A DNA stretch of 64,000 bases from Thiocapsa roseilacustris (lineage in GTDB: Bacteria; Pseudomonadota; Gammaproteobacteria; Chromatiales; Chromatiaceae). The position numbers and the translations under genes were made by a program. The notes under the pieces are model-generated. The model ran no database searches, was not told the DNA's origin, and saw nothing but the letters and a program-made list of their open reading frames with translations. This document shows, piece after piece, positions 1 to 8,686 of this stretch (positions are counted from its first letter, which is position 1; every line of letters starts with the position of its first letter). The stretch covers positions 124,001 through 188,000 of the forward strand of contig NZ_JBBWVE010000001.1 in assembly GCF_041903755.1 (NCBI RefSeq), written 5' to 3'.

Positions 1-265
1 GCGCGCCGAAGCTCGCTCGGGTCTGCACGAATTCCACGTCGAGCCCCCAATAGACCCGGGTCGCGCGACCGATCGCCGCGGCGACCGATGCGCCGCCCAC
101 GTTGCTCGCGACGACACGCTCGGGCGCATTCAATCGCTCCCAGTCGGCCAAAAGATCGATCGGCGCCGCTCCGCCGTGGCGCACGACCCGCACCTCGCCG
201 GGAGGGCCTCCGTCCGAGACCGCCCAGCGTAGGTTGGTATTTCCGATATCCAGCAGCAGCTTCAT
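1..265 (-). CDS. coaX: Type III pantothenate kinase, N-terminal part
   Basis: Catalyses ATP-dependent phosphorylation of pantothenate, the first step of coenzyme A synthesis. Only the first 88 codons lie in the window; the C-terminus runs off the left edge. The protein opens with MKLLLDIGNTNLRW, the actin-fold phosphate-1 motif (DxGNT) of the CoaX family. The ATG at 265-263 overlaps the birA stop codon as ATGA, so the two are translationally coupled. It is the last visible gene of a three-gene operon behind the M61 peptidase and birA; birA-coaX pairs are common in bacteria. The family call is firm because the motif sits at the expected N-terminal position. Confidence 0.88.
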   Translation of the reverse strand, partial: MKLLLDIGNTNLRWAVSDGGPPGEVRVVRHGGAAPIDLLADWERLNAPERVVASNVGGASVAAAIGRATRVYWGLDVEFVQTRASFGA

Positions 266-1119
266 CGCTCGCCAACACCCTCGCCCTCGCGTCGCAAACT
301 GACCTCTCCGGCATGGAATCGCCTTTCTCCGTCGGCGGTCTCAAGCCGTAAGGCGCCGTCCGACGCGATCCCGAGCACCCTGCCCCGAATCTCCCGGTCT
401 GCAAGCAGGATGCGCGCCTGCTCGCCGCGAAAGGCGTCGAACCCGTCCCAGAGTGCAAGGAACGGGGTCAGGCCCTCGCAATCGAAACGCTCGAAGGCAT
501 CGATCAGGGCGTCGGCAACCCGCGCCGCCAAAGCGTTACGATCGACCCGCAAGCCACCGAGCACTTCGGCAAGATCGACCCACGGCTGGTCGATCGCGTG
601 ACCGTGATCGTGCGCCATCCGTACATTGATCCCGATCCCCACCACCAGAGCGCTGGGGCCTTGAGCCTCGCCGGCCACCTCCAAGAGCATCCCACCGAGC
701 TTACGCCGATCCCAGAGCAGATCGTTCGGCCATTTGAGCGCAAGACCCTCGGCGCCGATCCGACGCAACGCGTCGGCGACGACGGCACCCGCAACCAAGC
801 TGAAGCCACCTAGGACGGCTGGCGGCGCTTTGAACCGCCAGAGCATTGAAAGATAAAGGTTGGCCCCATACGGCGAGATCCAGGGACGTCCGAAACGGCC
901 CCGTCCGGCAGTTTGGCATTCCGCAAGGCAAAGCGTTCCGCAAGGCGCGCCCGTCGCCGCCTCGCGCATCAGGTAGCGATTGGTCGAGTCGATCTCGGTG
1001 TGAACCTCCAGACGAGCAACCGCGCGGCGGGCGCCTGAGGACAGTGCTGCCAGAATCCGCTGCGCATCGAGGAGATCGGTGGGCACGTTCTGGCCGTGAA
1101 ACGTCGAGTCGGGAATCAC
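262..1119 (-). CDS. birA: Biotin--[acetyl-CoA-carboxylase] ligase without the N-terminal HTH domain
   Basis: Activates biotin to biotinyl-AMP and transfers it to the biotin carboxyl carrier protein of acetyl-CoA carboxylase. The 285 residues contain the catalytic loop GRGRFGR (about 72-78) and KWPND (about 129-133), plus the C-terminal SH3-like domain. The N-terminus corresponds to the segment just after the winged helix-turn-helix of E. coli BirA (LLDAQRIL against LLNAKQIL), so about 55 residues of DNA-binding domain are absent. The upstream gene ends inside this ATG (ATGA overlap), which leaves no room for a longer form unless it overlaps that gene. It is therefore likely a ligase-only enzyme with no repressor function. 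Confidence 0.9.
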   Translation of the reverse strand: MIPDSTFHGQNVPTDLLDAQRILAALSSGARRAVARLEVHTEIDSTNRYLMREAATGAPCGTLCLAECQTAGRGRFGRPWISPYGANLYLSMLWRFKAPPAVLGGFSLVAGAVVADALRRIGAEGLALKWPNDLLWDRRKLGGMLLEVAGEAQGPSALVVGIGINVRMAHDHGHAIDQPWVDLAEVLGGLRVDRNALAARVADALIDAFERFDCEGLTPFLALWDGFDAFRGEQARILLADREIRGRVLGIASDGALRLETADGERRFHAGEVSLRREGEGVGER

Positions 1120-2954
1120 GCGTCGTCCCGGCCGTTAGAGACGACGCTGGCGAGCCAACGCGTGCGGGCCTCGAGCACCTCCGGCGGCACTGCATCCATG
1201 AGCATCAAATCACAGGTATCGGATCGCGCCGGCGTCGGGACGGCGAGCACCTCGATCAACTCGTCACGCCGAAACAGATGGACCCGGACCCCGGACGGGG
1301 TCGCAGCGCGTACGACCAAGGAATCGAAGTTCTCCGCAGTCGCACGCAGCCCGTCGACCGCGACCAAGACGTCTCCCGGGGCGATACCCGCGCGCTCGCC
1401 CGGACCGCCACGGATCACATTCTGCACGACGGCCTCGGAGGCGCCCGGACGCAAGCGCAGATCCAGGGTCGGGCGCGCCTCCCGGTGATCGAAGCACTCC
1501 GGACACCCGCCTTGGTCCTTCGGCCCATCCGCGGGGCGCAGCCGCATCGCGATCCCGACCCCCGCCAAGAGCGGCTCGAGATCGAGCTCCGCGGTCCCGT
1601 CCAAGGCGGACGAGAAGAAACCGTCCAGATCGAGTCCCGAAACCTCGGTCGCAACGGCCTCGACCCCGTGCTCGGGAACGCCGAGACCGGCGCGGCCATA
1701 GCGGCTCCAGAGCGAGCGCATAACGTCATCGAGCGATGCCCTGCCCTGCGTCCTTGCCCGAATGATCAAGTCCAGCGCCAACGCAACCAAGGCGCCCTTG
1801 ACGTAATAGCTCACGATGGCGTTCGGCGCGTTTTCGTCTTGCTTATAGAACTTGATCCAGGCATCGAAGCTTGACTCGGCCAGGGTCTGCACCTCGCGCC
1901 CGGGGGTGCGCATCAGTCGGGTGATGGTCGCGGCGAGCAAGCCGAGATAGGCCCGGGCATCGATACAACCGCTGCGCACCAAGGCGAGCTCGTCGTAGTA
2001 GGACGTGATGCCTTCGAAGGCCCAAAGCGTGCGGGTGTGGATCTCCCGATCCAGCTTGCCATCCATCAGCGCCGCGGGCCGAATGCGCTTGACATGCCAG
2101 AGATGGAAATATTCGTGACTGCACAGGCCCAAGAAGCGGACATATGCATCGGTGCGCTTTTCGTCGGTCGGATGCGGTAGATCGGTGCGTGAGCAGAGCA
2201 GGCTGGTGGAGAACCGATGTTCCAATCCGCCGTAACCCTCGCCCAGCGCGGTGACGAGAAAGAGATAGCGGTCGATTGGCAGTTCGCCGAACAAGGCTGC
2301 GTGCTCGGCACAAATACGCAGGAGGTCGTTCTCAAGTCGTGCCTTATCGGTATGCTGGCGACCCGTGATCGCGATACGATGCGGCACGCCCGCAAGATTG
2401 AACGCGACGCGCTCGAAGCAGCCCATCTCGACCGGATGATCGATCAGGTCGTCATAGGTCTCGGCGCGATAGAGACCGAAACCGCGCGAATCGATCTGCT
2501 CCGGTACGAGACTGGTTGCGACCTCCCAAACCCCGTCGACACGCCCGTCGGGCGGCAATAGGTCGACCAGACGGGGGCGGTCGTCCATTTCGTGAACCCG
2601 CATCAGGAGAGCGGCGCCGTTGAAATAGGCGTGCGTCGTATCGAGATGCGCCGCGCGAACCGAGAGCTCCCACGCGTAAACGTGATAACGCACCCTGACC
2701 GCACTGCCCTCTGTACGGCAGACCCAGGTTTGTTTGTCACGCTTTCGACACTCGAGCGGCGTGCCGTCGGCCGATTCGGCGACGAGCGTCAGGATATTCC
2801 GAGCGAAATCCCGAATCATATAACTGCCGGGAATCCACGCAGGCAACGACAGCGCAACGGACTGGGCGCCCGAACCCGGAATCTCGACTTCGACGGTAAA
2901 CTGATGGGCTTGCGGAGAGGCTGGGCAAACGCGATAAATCAGGTCGAGCAGCAT
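1116..2954 (-). CDS. M61 family metallopeptidase with C-terminal PDZ domain
   Basis: A 612-residue zinc aminopeptidase of the M61 (glycyl aminopeptidase) family. It has an N-terminal beta-rich domain, the family GGLEHR motif near residue 243, the zinc site HEYFH followed by LWHVKRIRP near residue 280, and a PDZ domain around residues 505-590. No signal peptide is visible, so it probably acts in the cytoplasm. It is the first gene of the operon with birA and coaX and is joined to birA by an ATGA overlap. The link between a peptidase and cofactor genes is positional only; substrate unknown. Confidence 0.88.
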   Translation of the reverse strand: MLLDLIYRVCPASPQAHQFTVEVEIPGSGAQSVALSLPAWIPGSYMIRDFARNILTLVAESADGTPLECRKRDKQTWVCRTEGSAVRVRYHVYAWELSVRAAHLDTTHAYFNGAALLMRVHEMDDRPRLVDLLPPDGRVDGVWEVATSLVPEQIDSRGFGLYRAETYDDLIDHPVEMGCFERVAFNLAGVPHRIAITGRQHTDKARLENDLLRICAEHAALFGELPIDRYLFLVTALGEGYGGLEHRFSTSLLCSRTDLPHPTDEKRTDAYVRFLGLCSHEYFHLWHVKRIRPAALMDGKLDREIHTRTLWAFEGITSYYDELALVRSGCIDARAYLGLLAATITRLMRTPGREVQTLAESSFDAWIKFYKQDENAPNAIVSYYVKGALVALALDLIIRARTQGRASLDDVMRSLWSRYGRAGLGVPEHGVEAVATEVSGLDLDGFFSSALDGTAELDLEPLLAGVGIAMRLRPADGPKDQGGCPECFDHREARPTLDLRLRPGASEAVVQNVIRGGPGERAGIAPGDVLVAVDGLRATAENFDSLVVRAATPSGVRVHLFRRDELIEVLAVPTPARSDTCDLMLMDAVPPEVLEARTRWLASVVSNGRDDA

Positions 2955-3026
2955 CGGGAGTGCGCGGGGTGCGGTAAAGGGAGAATTCGCTTCTTAAGGT
3001 GCTCGAGGCCAACCTCGATAACGACC

Positions 3027-3043
3027 TCGGGGCAATGCCCCGA
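3027..3043 (-). terminator. Hairpin after the RRM gene, possible terminator
   Basis: A perfect stem TCGGGGC/GCCCCGA with a 3-base loop lies 14 bases beyond the stop codon of the RRM gene. No clear T-run follows on the minus strand, so termination is only a possibility. Confidence 0.3.
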
Positions 3044-3056
3044 AGCCGAAGTCAGC

Positions 3057-3332
3057 TTACCAGCGCGGCCCGCGCGAGGGACGCTCACCGCGTGGCTTGG
3101 CTTGGTTGACCTTCAGGTTGCGGCCCTTCAGCGGCGTCTCGTTCAGCCCCTTGATAGCGGCATCGGCCTCGGAGTTGTTCGGCATCTCGACAAAGCCGAA
3201 GCCTTTGGATTCACCGGTGAACTTGTCGGTGATCAAGTTCACGCTCGAGATCTCGCCATAGGCGGAGAATGCGGTCTTCAGCTCGTCTTGGGTCACGCCG
3301 TAGGCCAGGTTGCCAACGTAAATATTCATCAT
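3057..3332 (-). CDS. Small RRM RNA-binding protein
   Basis: A 91-residue single-domain RNA recognition motif protein. RNP2 is IYVGNL (about 4-9) and RNP1 is KGFGFVEM (about 44-51); the C-terminus is short, basic and rich in Arg, Gly and Pro. Such proteins in bacteria bind single-stranded RNA and are often cold- or stress-induced RNA chaperones. It is monocistronic, with a leader of up to about 150 bases before it, and lies next to the RNA helicase rhlE on the same strand. A joint role in RNA remodelling is plausible but inferred. Confidence 0.92.
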   Translation of the reverse strand: MMNIYVGNLAYGVTQDELKTAFSAYGEISSVNLITDKFTGESKGFGFVEMPNNSEADAAIKGLNETPLKGRNLKVNQAKPRGERPSRGPRW

Positions 3333-3486
3333 TCAAGAGTTCCGTGAGAGCGCATTGAAGAGAAATTGAGAACGGTCGAAAAATCAATACGCAACTGTTT
3401 CGACAGTCTTTGTCCCCAACCGTTGGAGACGAAGGTATTGCGGGAGCGGCTTGACTCGCTTCCCCGCGAGGCCAATGCCTCAAAAA

Positions 3487-4773
3487 CTAAGGCGTCACGA
3501 CGCGCCCGCGCCGGTCACCGCCACGCCACGGACGTTTCGCCGACGGCGAAGCCGCCGCGGCCGGCTTTCGCGCCGGACGGCTCGGCCCGCGCGAATCGCG
3601 GCGACCGCCGAGGCTTCGATCGGGCTCGGACTCGGGCGGAACCAACGACGGCTCGAAACCGACCACGGGATTCATCGCGATCTCTTTACGCAGGAGCCTC
3701 TGTATCCCCTGCAGCAAACCCTGCTCGTCATGACTGACTAAAGACAACGCATTTCCGTCTGCGCCGGCTCGACCGGTTCGACCGATACGGTGGACATAGT
3801 CTTCGGCGACATTCGGCAGCTCAAAATTAACGACTTGGGGCAGATCGACGATATCCAATCCCCGCGCGGCAATATCGGTGGCCACCAGCGCCCGAACACT
3901 CCCGCGCTTGAAATCGTCCAGGGCGCGTGTTCTGGCCGACTGGCTCTTGTTGCCGTGAATGGCGGCAGCCGTAATGCCCTCTCGGCTCAGGTGCTCGACA
4001 AGCCGATTGGCGCCGGCCTTGGTCCGCGTGAACACCAACACCTGATGCCAGCCCTCGCGACGGAAGAGGTGCGCGAGCAGATCACGCTTGCGGGCCTTGT
4101 CGACCGGATGCGCCGCCTGCGTGACCGACTCGGCGGCCGTGTTGCGGCGTGCGACCTCGATGAGCTTAGGGCGCTTGAGAAGCCCGTCGGCCAGACGGCG
4201 GATGTCGTCGGAGTAAGTCGCCGAGAACAGGAGATTCTGACGCCGCTCGGGGAGCAACTGAATGATACGCCGGATGTCATGGATGAAACCCATATCCAGC
4301 ATGCGATCGGCCTCGTCCAGGACGAGAATCTCCACGCGTGAGAGATCGACGGTGCGTCGGCCGGCGTGATCGAGCAGGCGGCCCGGGGTTGCGATCAGAA
4401 CATCCACGCCCCGCTGCAACTGATTGATCTGCGGCTGCATACCGACACCACCGAAGACGATCGTCGAGCGCAAAGGAAGGTGCAGGCCGTAGGCGTGCAC
4501 GCGCTCGCCGACCTGGGCCGCGAGCTCGCGCGTCGGCGTCAAGATCAGTGCGCGCGGATGCCGTTGCGGGTGACCCTTCTCGGAGAGCCGCTGCAGAATC
4601 GGCAGCACGAAGGCCGCTGTCTTGCCGGTTCCGGTTTGCGCCCCGGCAAGCAGGTCATGACCGGCCAAGATCTCCGGTATTGCCTGCAGTTGAATCGGGG
4701 TCGGACGGGCATAACGCTGCGTTGCTACGGCACGCAGCAAATCGGCCTGAAGGCCGAGTGAATCGAATGACAT
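3487..4773 (-). CDS. rhlE: DEAD-box ATP-dependent RNA helicase RhlE
   Basis: A 428-residue RNA helicase. Visible motifs in order: Q motif (YARPTPIQLQAIP), motif I AQTGTGKT, Ia PTRELA, motif II in VLDEADRMLDMGF, SAT, ATDIAARGLD and HRIGRTGR, followed by a basic low-complexity tail rich in Arg, Pro and Ala, typical of the RhlE group. The start chosen is the ATG at 4773, which has a strong ribosome-binding site (AGGAG) about six bases upstream; a longer reading frame reaches 4860 but begins before that site. It probably acts in ribosome assembly or mRNA turnover. It is monocistronic, with a repeat-rich region upstream. Confidence 0.93.
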   Translation of the reverse strand: MSFDSLGLQADLLRAVATQRYARPTPIQLQAIPEILAGHDLLAGAQTGTGKTAAFVLPILQRLSEKGHPQRHPRALILTPTRELAAQVGERVHAYGLHLPLRSTIVFGGVGMQPQINQLQRGVDVLIATPGRLLDHAGRRTVDLSRVEILVLDEADRMLDMGFIHDIRRIIQLLPERRQNLLFSATYSDDIRRLADGLLKRPKLIEVARRNTAAESVTQAAHPVDKARKRDLLAHLFRREGWHQVLVFTRTKAGANRLVEHLSREGITAAAIHGNKSQSARTRALDDFKRGSVRALVATDIAARGLDIVDLPQVVNFELPNVAEDYVHRIGRTGRAGADGNALSLVSHDEQGLLQGIQRLLRKEIAMNPVVGFEPSLVPPESEPDRSLGGRRDSRGPSRPARKPAAAASPSAKRPWRGGDRRGRVVTP

Positions 4774-4975
4774 GAAAACTCCTGAAACCGGCCTAAAACC
4801 GTGCGAGCACGGGACCGGCCTAGGCAGAAAAGAGGCGTTCGGGGATGAAGCCTTGGGCAAAGGTGGGGTCAGCCGCGAGACGACGCATCGACCGGATGAT
4901 GCGAAACCCGGAGTCTACGCGATGCGCTCAATGAAAGCCAGCGCCGCGAATATCCTATTTTCGGGGTTTACCCGA

Positions 4976-5003
4976 GTCAGCTAGGCCGGGTCAGCTAGGC
5001 CGG
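4976..5003. repeat. Tandem 14-bp duplication upstream of rhlE
   Basis: Two exact adjacent copies of GTCAGCTAGGCCGG. They lie in the 500-base gene-free stretch (4774-5275) between rhlE and the H-NS gene. No protein-coding signal is convincing in this stretch. Confidence 0.7.
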
Positions 5004-5171
5004 AGGTCGTAAACAGTCCCGACCTACCATCTCGACATCCGAGCTCGAAAATGCATCGCGCGACCCGAAGGAGACCGTCCGATGTCGACATAGATGCCGA
5101 GGTGGTTCTTCGGAAATCGCCGCAGTCATCGCGCGGCCTTGTTTATAACTCCGACCACATGGTCGGCCACC

Positions 5172-5228
5172 TGCGTAGTCAGGCCATCCTGGCCAGACAG
5201 AATCAGGGCTGGAAACCCTGACTACGCA
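5172..5228. repeat. Inverted repeat, REP-like element
   Basis: Perfect 12-bp arms TGCGTAGTCAGG and CCTGACTACGCA are separated by 33 bases. The element lies about 50 bases beyond the stop codon of the H-NS gene. It looks like a small palindromic intergenic repeat; it might also form a hairpin in the hns transcript. No second copy was found in the window. Confidence 0.6.
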
Positions 5229-5275
5229 TTGTTCCTCAGCCACTGGCCGGAACGATGATCAAGGCCTAATCGCGC

Positions 5276-5683
5276 CTAGTCGTCGACCGCCTGGAGATAG
5301 CTTGATTTGAAGGCTTCGCGATCGGTCTTGGAAGACGGGTCGTAGCCTTGCTCCGCCATCTTCTGCTTCATCCAACCGGGAAGAACGCCACGCACATAAA
5401 CGTTGTCGCCATTCTCCGGGTCGACATATCGCGTATACTGACGCTCCCCGGTGGACGAACGCCGGACCGACCCGACCGCACGCCGACGCTTGGATTCCAC
5501 CAGAGGCAGAATTTCTTCCAATTCGTAGCCGTATTGCGCGATCAGCCCTCTGATTTGTTGCGCGACTTCCGATTTCGCCTCCTTACGGCGTACTTCCAGC
5601 GCGCGATTCAGCTCGGCCTTGCTGCTTTCGATCTCGGCAAGCTGCTGCCGAATTTCGTCGACGCTAAGGTTAGCGTACTCCAC
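5276..5683 (-). CDS. H-NS family nucleoid-associated protein, atypical C-terminus
   Basis: A 135-residue protein with an N-terminal coiled-coil oligomerisation region (about residues 5-60, with a repeated Glu, Leu, Arg pattern) and a C-terminal segment YVDPENGDNVYVRGVLPGW that aligns with the H-NS DNA-binding signature. Canonical family members carry TWSGRGR before P-x-W; here the residues are NVYVRGVLPGW, so the minor-groove AT-hook-like loop is altered. H-NS proteins silence AT-rich, horizontally acquired DNA. A good ribosome-binding site (GGAGG) precedes the ATG, and a promoter and two leader hairpins lie upstream. Confidence 0.8.
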   Translation of the reverse strand: MEYANLSVDEIRQQLAEIESSKAELNRALEVRRKEAKSEVAQQIRGLIAQYGYELEEILPLVESKRRRAVGSVRRSSTGERQYTRYVDPENGDNVYVRGVLPGWMKQKMAEQGYDPSSKTDREAFKSSYLQAVDD

Positions 5684-5711
5684 GTGGTATACCTCCAGAA
5701 CGGTTAAAGGG

Positions 5712-5749
5712 TAATCTCTAAAAAGATTAGCGAGCCGTCATGCGGCTCG
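5712..5749 (-). promoter_or_regulatory. Two hairpins in the hns leader
   Basis: Between the promoter and the hns start codon there are two perfect stem-loops. One is CGAGCCG/CGGCTCG with a 5-base loop (about 5731-5749); the other is TAATCT/AGATTA with a 6-base loop (5712-5729). They would lie in the mRNA leader and could affect stability or translation. Confidence 0.4.
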
Positions 5750-5755
5750 GTGTCT

Positions 5756-5785
5756 ATAATTTATGCGATCTACATTGGATGTCAA
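5756..5785 (-). promoter_or_regulatory. Sigma-70-type promoter for the hns gene
   Basis: On the minus strand a perfect -35 box TTGACA (5785-5780) is followed after 16-18 bases by an AT-rich -10 region (TAAATT or AATTAT, within 5763-5756). The local AT content is far above that of the surroundings. This would give a leader of about 70 bases before the ATG at 5683. Confidence 0.6.
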
Positions 5786-5943
5786 GAAGAAACGGCAAAA
5801 CGTGATCGGATGATTTGCCGGCAGCGATCCATGGTACATCTTTAAGAGAGCGTCCCCGCACGCGAGTTGAGTGAGAATGCCTGCAAAATCGCACACGCCG
5901 ATTGAGCAATTCGGGGCCGAATCCGATTCGGCAGACCGGATGC

Positions 5944-7002
5944 TCATCGGCTCGATGATGGCTTCAGCGCCGCATCCTCCTCAGTGCAGCTCAGAAACAT
6001 CGCGTCGCCGTAGCTGAAGAACCGATACCGAGCATGCACGGCGTGGCGGTAAGCGTCCATGACGAGGCGATAGCCCGCAAAGGCCGAAACCAACATGAGC
6101 AGCGTCGATTCGGGTAAGTGGAAATTGGTGATCATCGCGTCCACCACTCGAAACCGATAGCCGGGCCGAATAAAAAGGCGACTGTCGCCCCGAAAAGGTT
6201 TGATCTCGCCGTCGGCCGCAGCGCTCTCGAGGCTACGCACGCTCGTGGTGCCGACGGCGACGACACGTCCACCACTCGCGCGGGTCGAATGCACCGCACG
6301 GCAGACATCCTCATTCACGTCGATCCATTCGGCGTGCATCTCGTGCCGATCGATGTCATCCACTCGGACCGGCTGAAAGGTTCCCGCACCGACGTGCAGC
6401 GTCACCTCCGCGAGCCTGACGCCCATCTCCCGCAGACGCGCCAACATGGCCTCATCGAAGTGAAGACCCGCCGTCGGGGCGGCGACGGCACCGCTGTGGC
6501 GGGCGTAAACTGTTTGATACCGCGCATCGTCCGAGGCGTCGTCCGGACGCTGGATGTAAGGCGGCAAGGGGATATGACCATGCTCCGACATTAGATCGGC
6601 GAAGGTGCCCTCGACCAGACCGAGCCGGTGGATATCGCCTTTGCGCTGCCCCACGAGGAGCCGCGCACCTCCATCGAGCTCGATCCAGCCGCCCGGCTTG
6701 GGCGACTTACTCGCCCGAACCTGGGCCAATGCCGCGCGCGCATCCAAGACGCGCTCGATCAGGATCTCGACCCGACCGCCGGTATCCTTACGCCCGAACA
6801 ACCGGGCACGCATCACCCGCGTGTTGTTGAACACCAAGAGATCGCCCGGCCGGAGCAACCGCGGCAAATCGGAGAAGAGAAGGTCGCGACACCCATCGCA
6901 CTCGGGGTCGAGTGCAAGCAAGCGCGACGCGCCGCGATCAGGCAGCGGGCGCTGGGCGATCAGCTCGGCGGGCAGGTCATAGTGAAAATCGCGAAGGCGC
7001 AT
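5944..7002 (-). CDS. queA: S-adenosylmethionine:tRNA ribosyltransferase-isomerase
   Basis: Transfers and isomerises the ribosyl group of SAM onto 7-aminomethyl-deazaguanine in tRNA, forming epoxyqueuosine. The 352-residue length matches the family. It begins MRLRDFHYDLPAELIAQRP and contains conserved QueA segments such as LLVFNNTRVMRARL, GAVAAPTAGLHF and TNFHLPESTLLMLVSAF. The start chosen is the ATG at 7002, where homology begins, although the frame stays open upstream to 7128. No other queuosine gene is in the window; tgt and yajC often follow queA elsewhere but not here. Confidence 0.95.
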   Translation of the reverse strand: MRLRDFHYDLPAELIAQRPLPDRGASRLLALDPECDGCRDLLFSDLPRLLRPGDLLVFNNTRVMRARLFGRKDTGGRVEILIERVLDARAALAQVRASKSPKPGGWIELDGGARLLVGQRKGDIHRLGLVEGTFADLMSEHGHIPLPPYIQRPDDASDDARYQTVYARHSGAVAAPTAGLHFDEAMLARLREMGVRLAEVTLHVGAGTFQPVRVDDIDRHEMHAEWIDVNEDVCRAVHSTRASGGRVVAVGTTSVRSLESAAADGEIKPFRGDSRLFIRPGYRFRVVDAMITNFHLPESTLLMLVSAFAGYRLVMDAYRHAVHARYRFFSYGDAMFLSCTEEDAALKPSSSR

Positions 7003-7083
7003 GGAGCGAACAACGAAGCAGCAGGATTCAAATGGTCTTCGACACGGGTCTCGAAGCCATGTCATTACCCCTATTTCTACGAT

Positions 7084-7283
7084 CCTCTCACGGAGACACG
7101 GAGACACGGAGACACGGAGAGGAAGCACCCGACAACAGAGCCCGGCATCTCCATGACCAAGGCCGAAAGCGGGTCAGGCAGGCGGTAGGTATTGGCACGA
7201 TCAAAATACGGCACGTCGTCACGGGCATAAACTATAGTTTCTCAAGTATTTCTTTCTTGGCGCCTGCGTGTCTCCGTGAGAGA
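7084..7283. repeat. CACGGAGA-type dispersed repeat, copy 1
   Basis: The left arm at 7084-7122 is TCTCACGGAGACACGGAG followed by further GACACGGA units. The right arm at 7267-7283 is its reverse complement (CGTGTCTCCGTGAGAGA). The space between is about 145 bases with no gene. Two more copies with the same arms lie at 15714-15830 and 22741-22866. The element fills most of the 434-base gap between queA and namZ. Confidence 0.75.
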
Positions 7284-7436
7284 AATTCTCTTTTTGAGGC
7301 AGGTTTGAGACAGGGATAAAGGGATGGCCTCGGCGAGGCTGGTCGGCGAGCGCGGCGAGCATGATAGCACCCGAAGCACGATCGTCTTCGGTTATCCTTC
7401 ACGGCTGGATATCTCAATGACGCCCGCCTGAACATC

Positions 7437-8639
7437 GTGAGACTCGGTATCGATCGGCTATTGGAAGACCACGCGCTGCGCCGACCCCTACAAGGTCGCC
7501 GAGTCGCGCTCCTCGGGCACCCCGCGTCCTGCACATCCGACGGTCGGCACAGCCTGGATGCACTGATGGGCCTCGGCGAGCTGACTGTCACGGCCGCCTT
7601 CGGCCCTCAGCACGGGATGCGCGGCGACAAGCAGGACAACATGGTCGAGACCGAAGACGCACTGGATCCGCGACACGGCATCCCGGTCTTCAGCCTCTAC
7701 GGCAAGGTGCGCTATCCGACCGACGCGATGCTCGATCGTTTCGATGTCCTGCTGGTGGATCTGCAGGACATCGGCACCCGCATCTACACCTATGTCACGA
7801 CGCTGGCCTATCTAATCGACGCCTGCGCCGCGGCGGGCAAGGCCATCCGGGTACTGGACCGACCCAACCCCGCCGGTCGCCCGATCGAGGGCAGCATCCT
7901 GGAACCGGGCTGGGAGAGCTTCGTCGGCGCGGGTCCGCTCATGATGCGTCACGGGCTGACCTTCGGCGAGCTGGCCCGCTGGTTCGTCGACTATCGCGGT
8001 CACGATATCGACCTCGATGTGATCGCGATGGACGGCTATCGCCCCGAGGTCGGCCCCGGTTTCGGCTGGCCGGTCATGGAGCTGCCTTGGATCAACCCCA
8101 GCCCCAACGCGGCGAGCCTCAACATGACCCGCTGCTTCCCGGGCACCGTCTTGTTGGAGGGAACGACGTTCTCCGAAGGGCGCGGCACCACGGTATCGCT
8201 CGAGGTGGTCGGCGCCCCGGATATCGACTTCGAGCGTGTGCTCGGACGCATGCGCGCCGAATGTGCGGCCTGGACCGAGGGCGCTTTGATCCGCCCCTGC
8301 TGGTTCGAGCCAACCTTCCACAAGCATGCCGGCCGACTCTGCTCGGGGCTCCAGATTCACACCGACCATCAGGGCTACTGTCACGATCGCTTCAAGCCGT
8401 ACCGACTGATTGCGCTTCTGTTGAAGGCCGTCCGATCGGAGTACCCGGACTATCCGATCTGGCGTGACTTCCCCTACGAATACGAGACCGAACGTCTCGC
8501 CATCGACCTACTCTCGGGCGGCACCTTTCTGCGCGAGTGGGTCGAGGATTCGGAAGCCTGGCCGGGGGACCTCGAGCGGCGTCTGAGTGCCGACGAAGCG
8601 CAGTGGGCCGAGTCGACAGCGGGGGTGCAGCTTTATTAG
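7437..8639 (+). CDS. namZ: DUF1343 exo-beta-N-acetylmuramidase (NamZ-like)
   Basis: A 400-residue DUF1343 protein. Members of this family (glycoside hydrolase family GH171) remove terminal N-acetylmuramic acid from peptidoglycan fragments. Recognisable segments include FGPQHGMRGDKQDN, the VDLQDIGTRIYTY motif and LDRPNPAGR, all typical of the family. No clear signal peptide is seen, although many relatives are exported. It appears monocistronic and reads away from queA. Family assignment is firm; the exact role in wall recycling is inferred. Confidence 0.85.
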   Translation: MRLGIDRLLEDHALRRPLQGRRVALLGHPASCTSDGRHSLDALMGLGELTVTAAFGPQHGMRGDKQDNMVETEDALDPRHGIPVFSLYGKVRYPTDAMLDRFDVLLVDLQDIGTRIYTYVTTLAYLIDACAAAGKAIRVLDRPNPAGRPIEGSILEPGWESFVGAGPLMMRHGLTFGELARWFVDYRGHDIDLDVIAMDGYRPEVGPGFGWPVMELPWINPSPNAASLNMTRCFPGTVLLEGTTFSEGRGTTVSLEVVGAPDIDFERVLGRMRAECAAWTEGALIRPCWFEPTFHKHAGRLCSGLQIHTDHQGYCHDRFKPYRLIALLLKAVRSEYPDYPIWRDFPYEYETERLAIDLLSGGTFLREWVEDSEAWPGDLERRLSADEAQWAESTAGVQLY

Positions 8640-8686
8640 TGGCGAGTGGAAAGTGGTGAGTGGACAGCCGGAGCGTCGATTCGGCG

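Noticed and set aside
4995..5243. 82-residue frame between rhlE and hns
   Set aside because: Crosses the tandem 14-bp repeat and the inverted repeat; likely non-coding.
5738..5947. 69-residue open frame upstream of hns
   Set aside because: No ribosome-binding site, overlaps the hns promoter, and composition is not protein-like.
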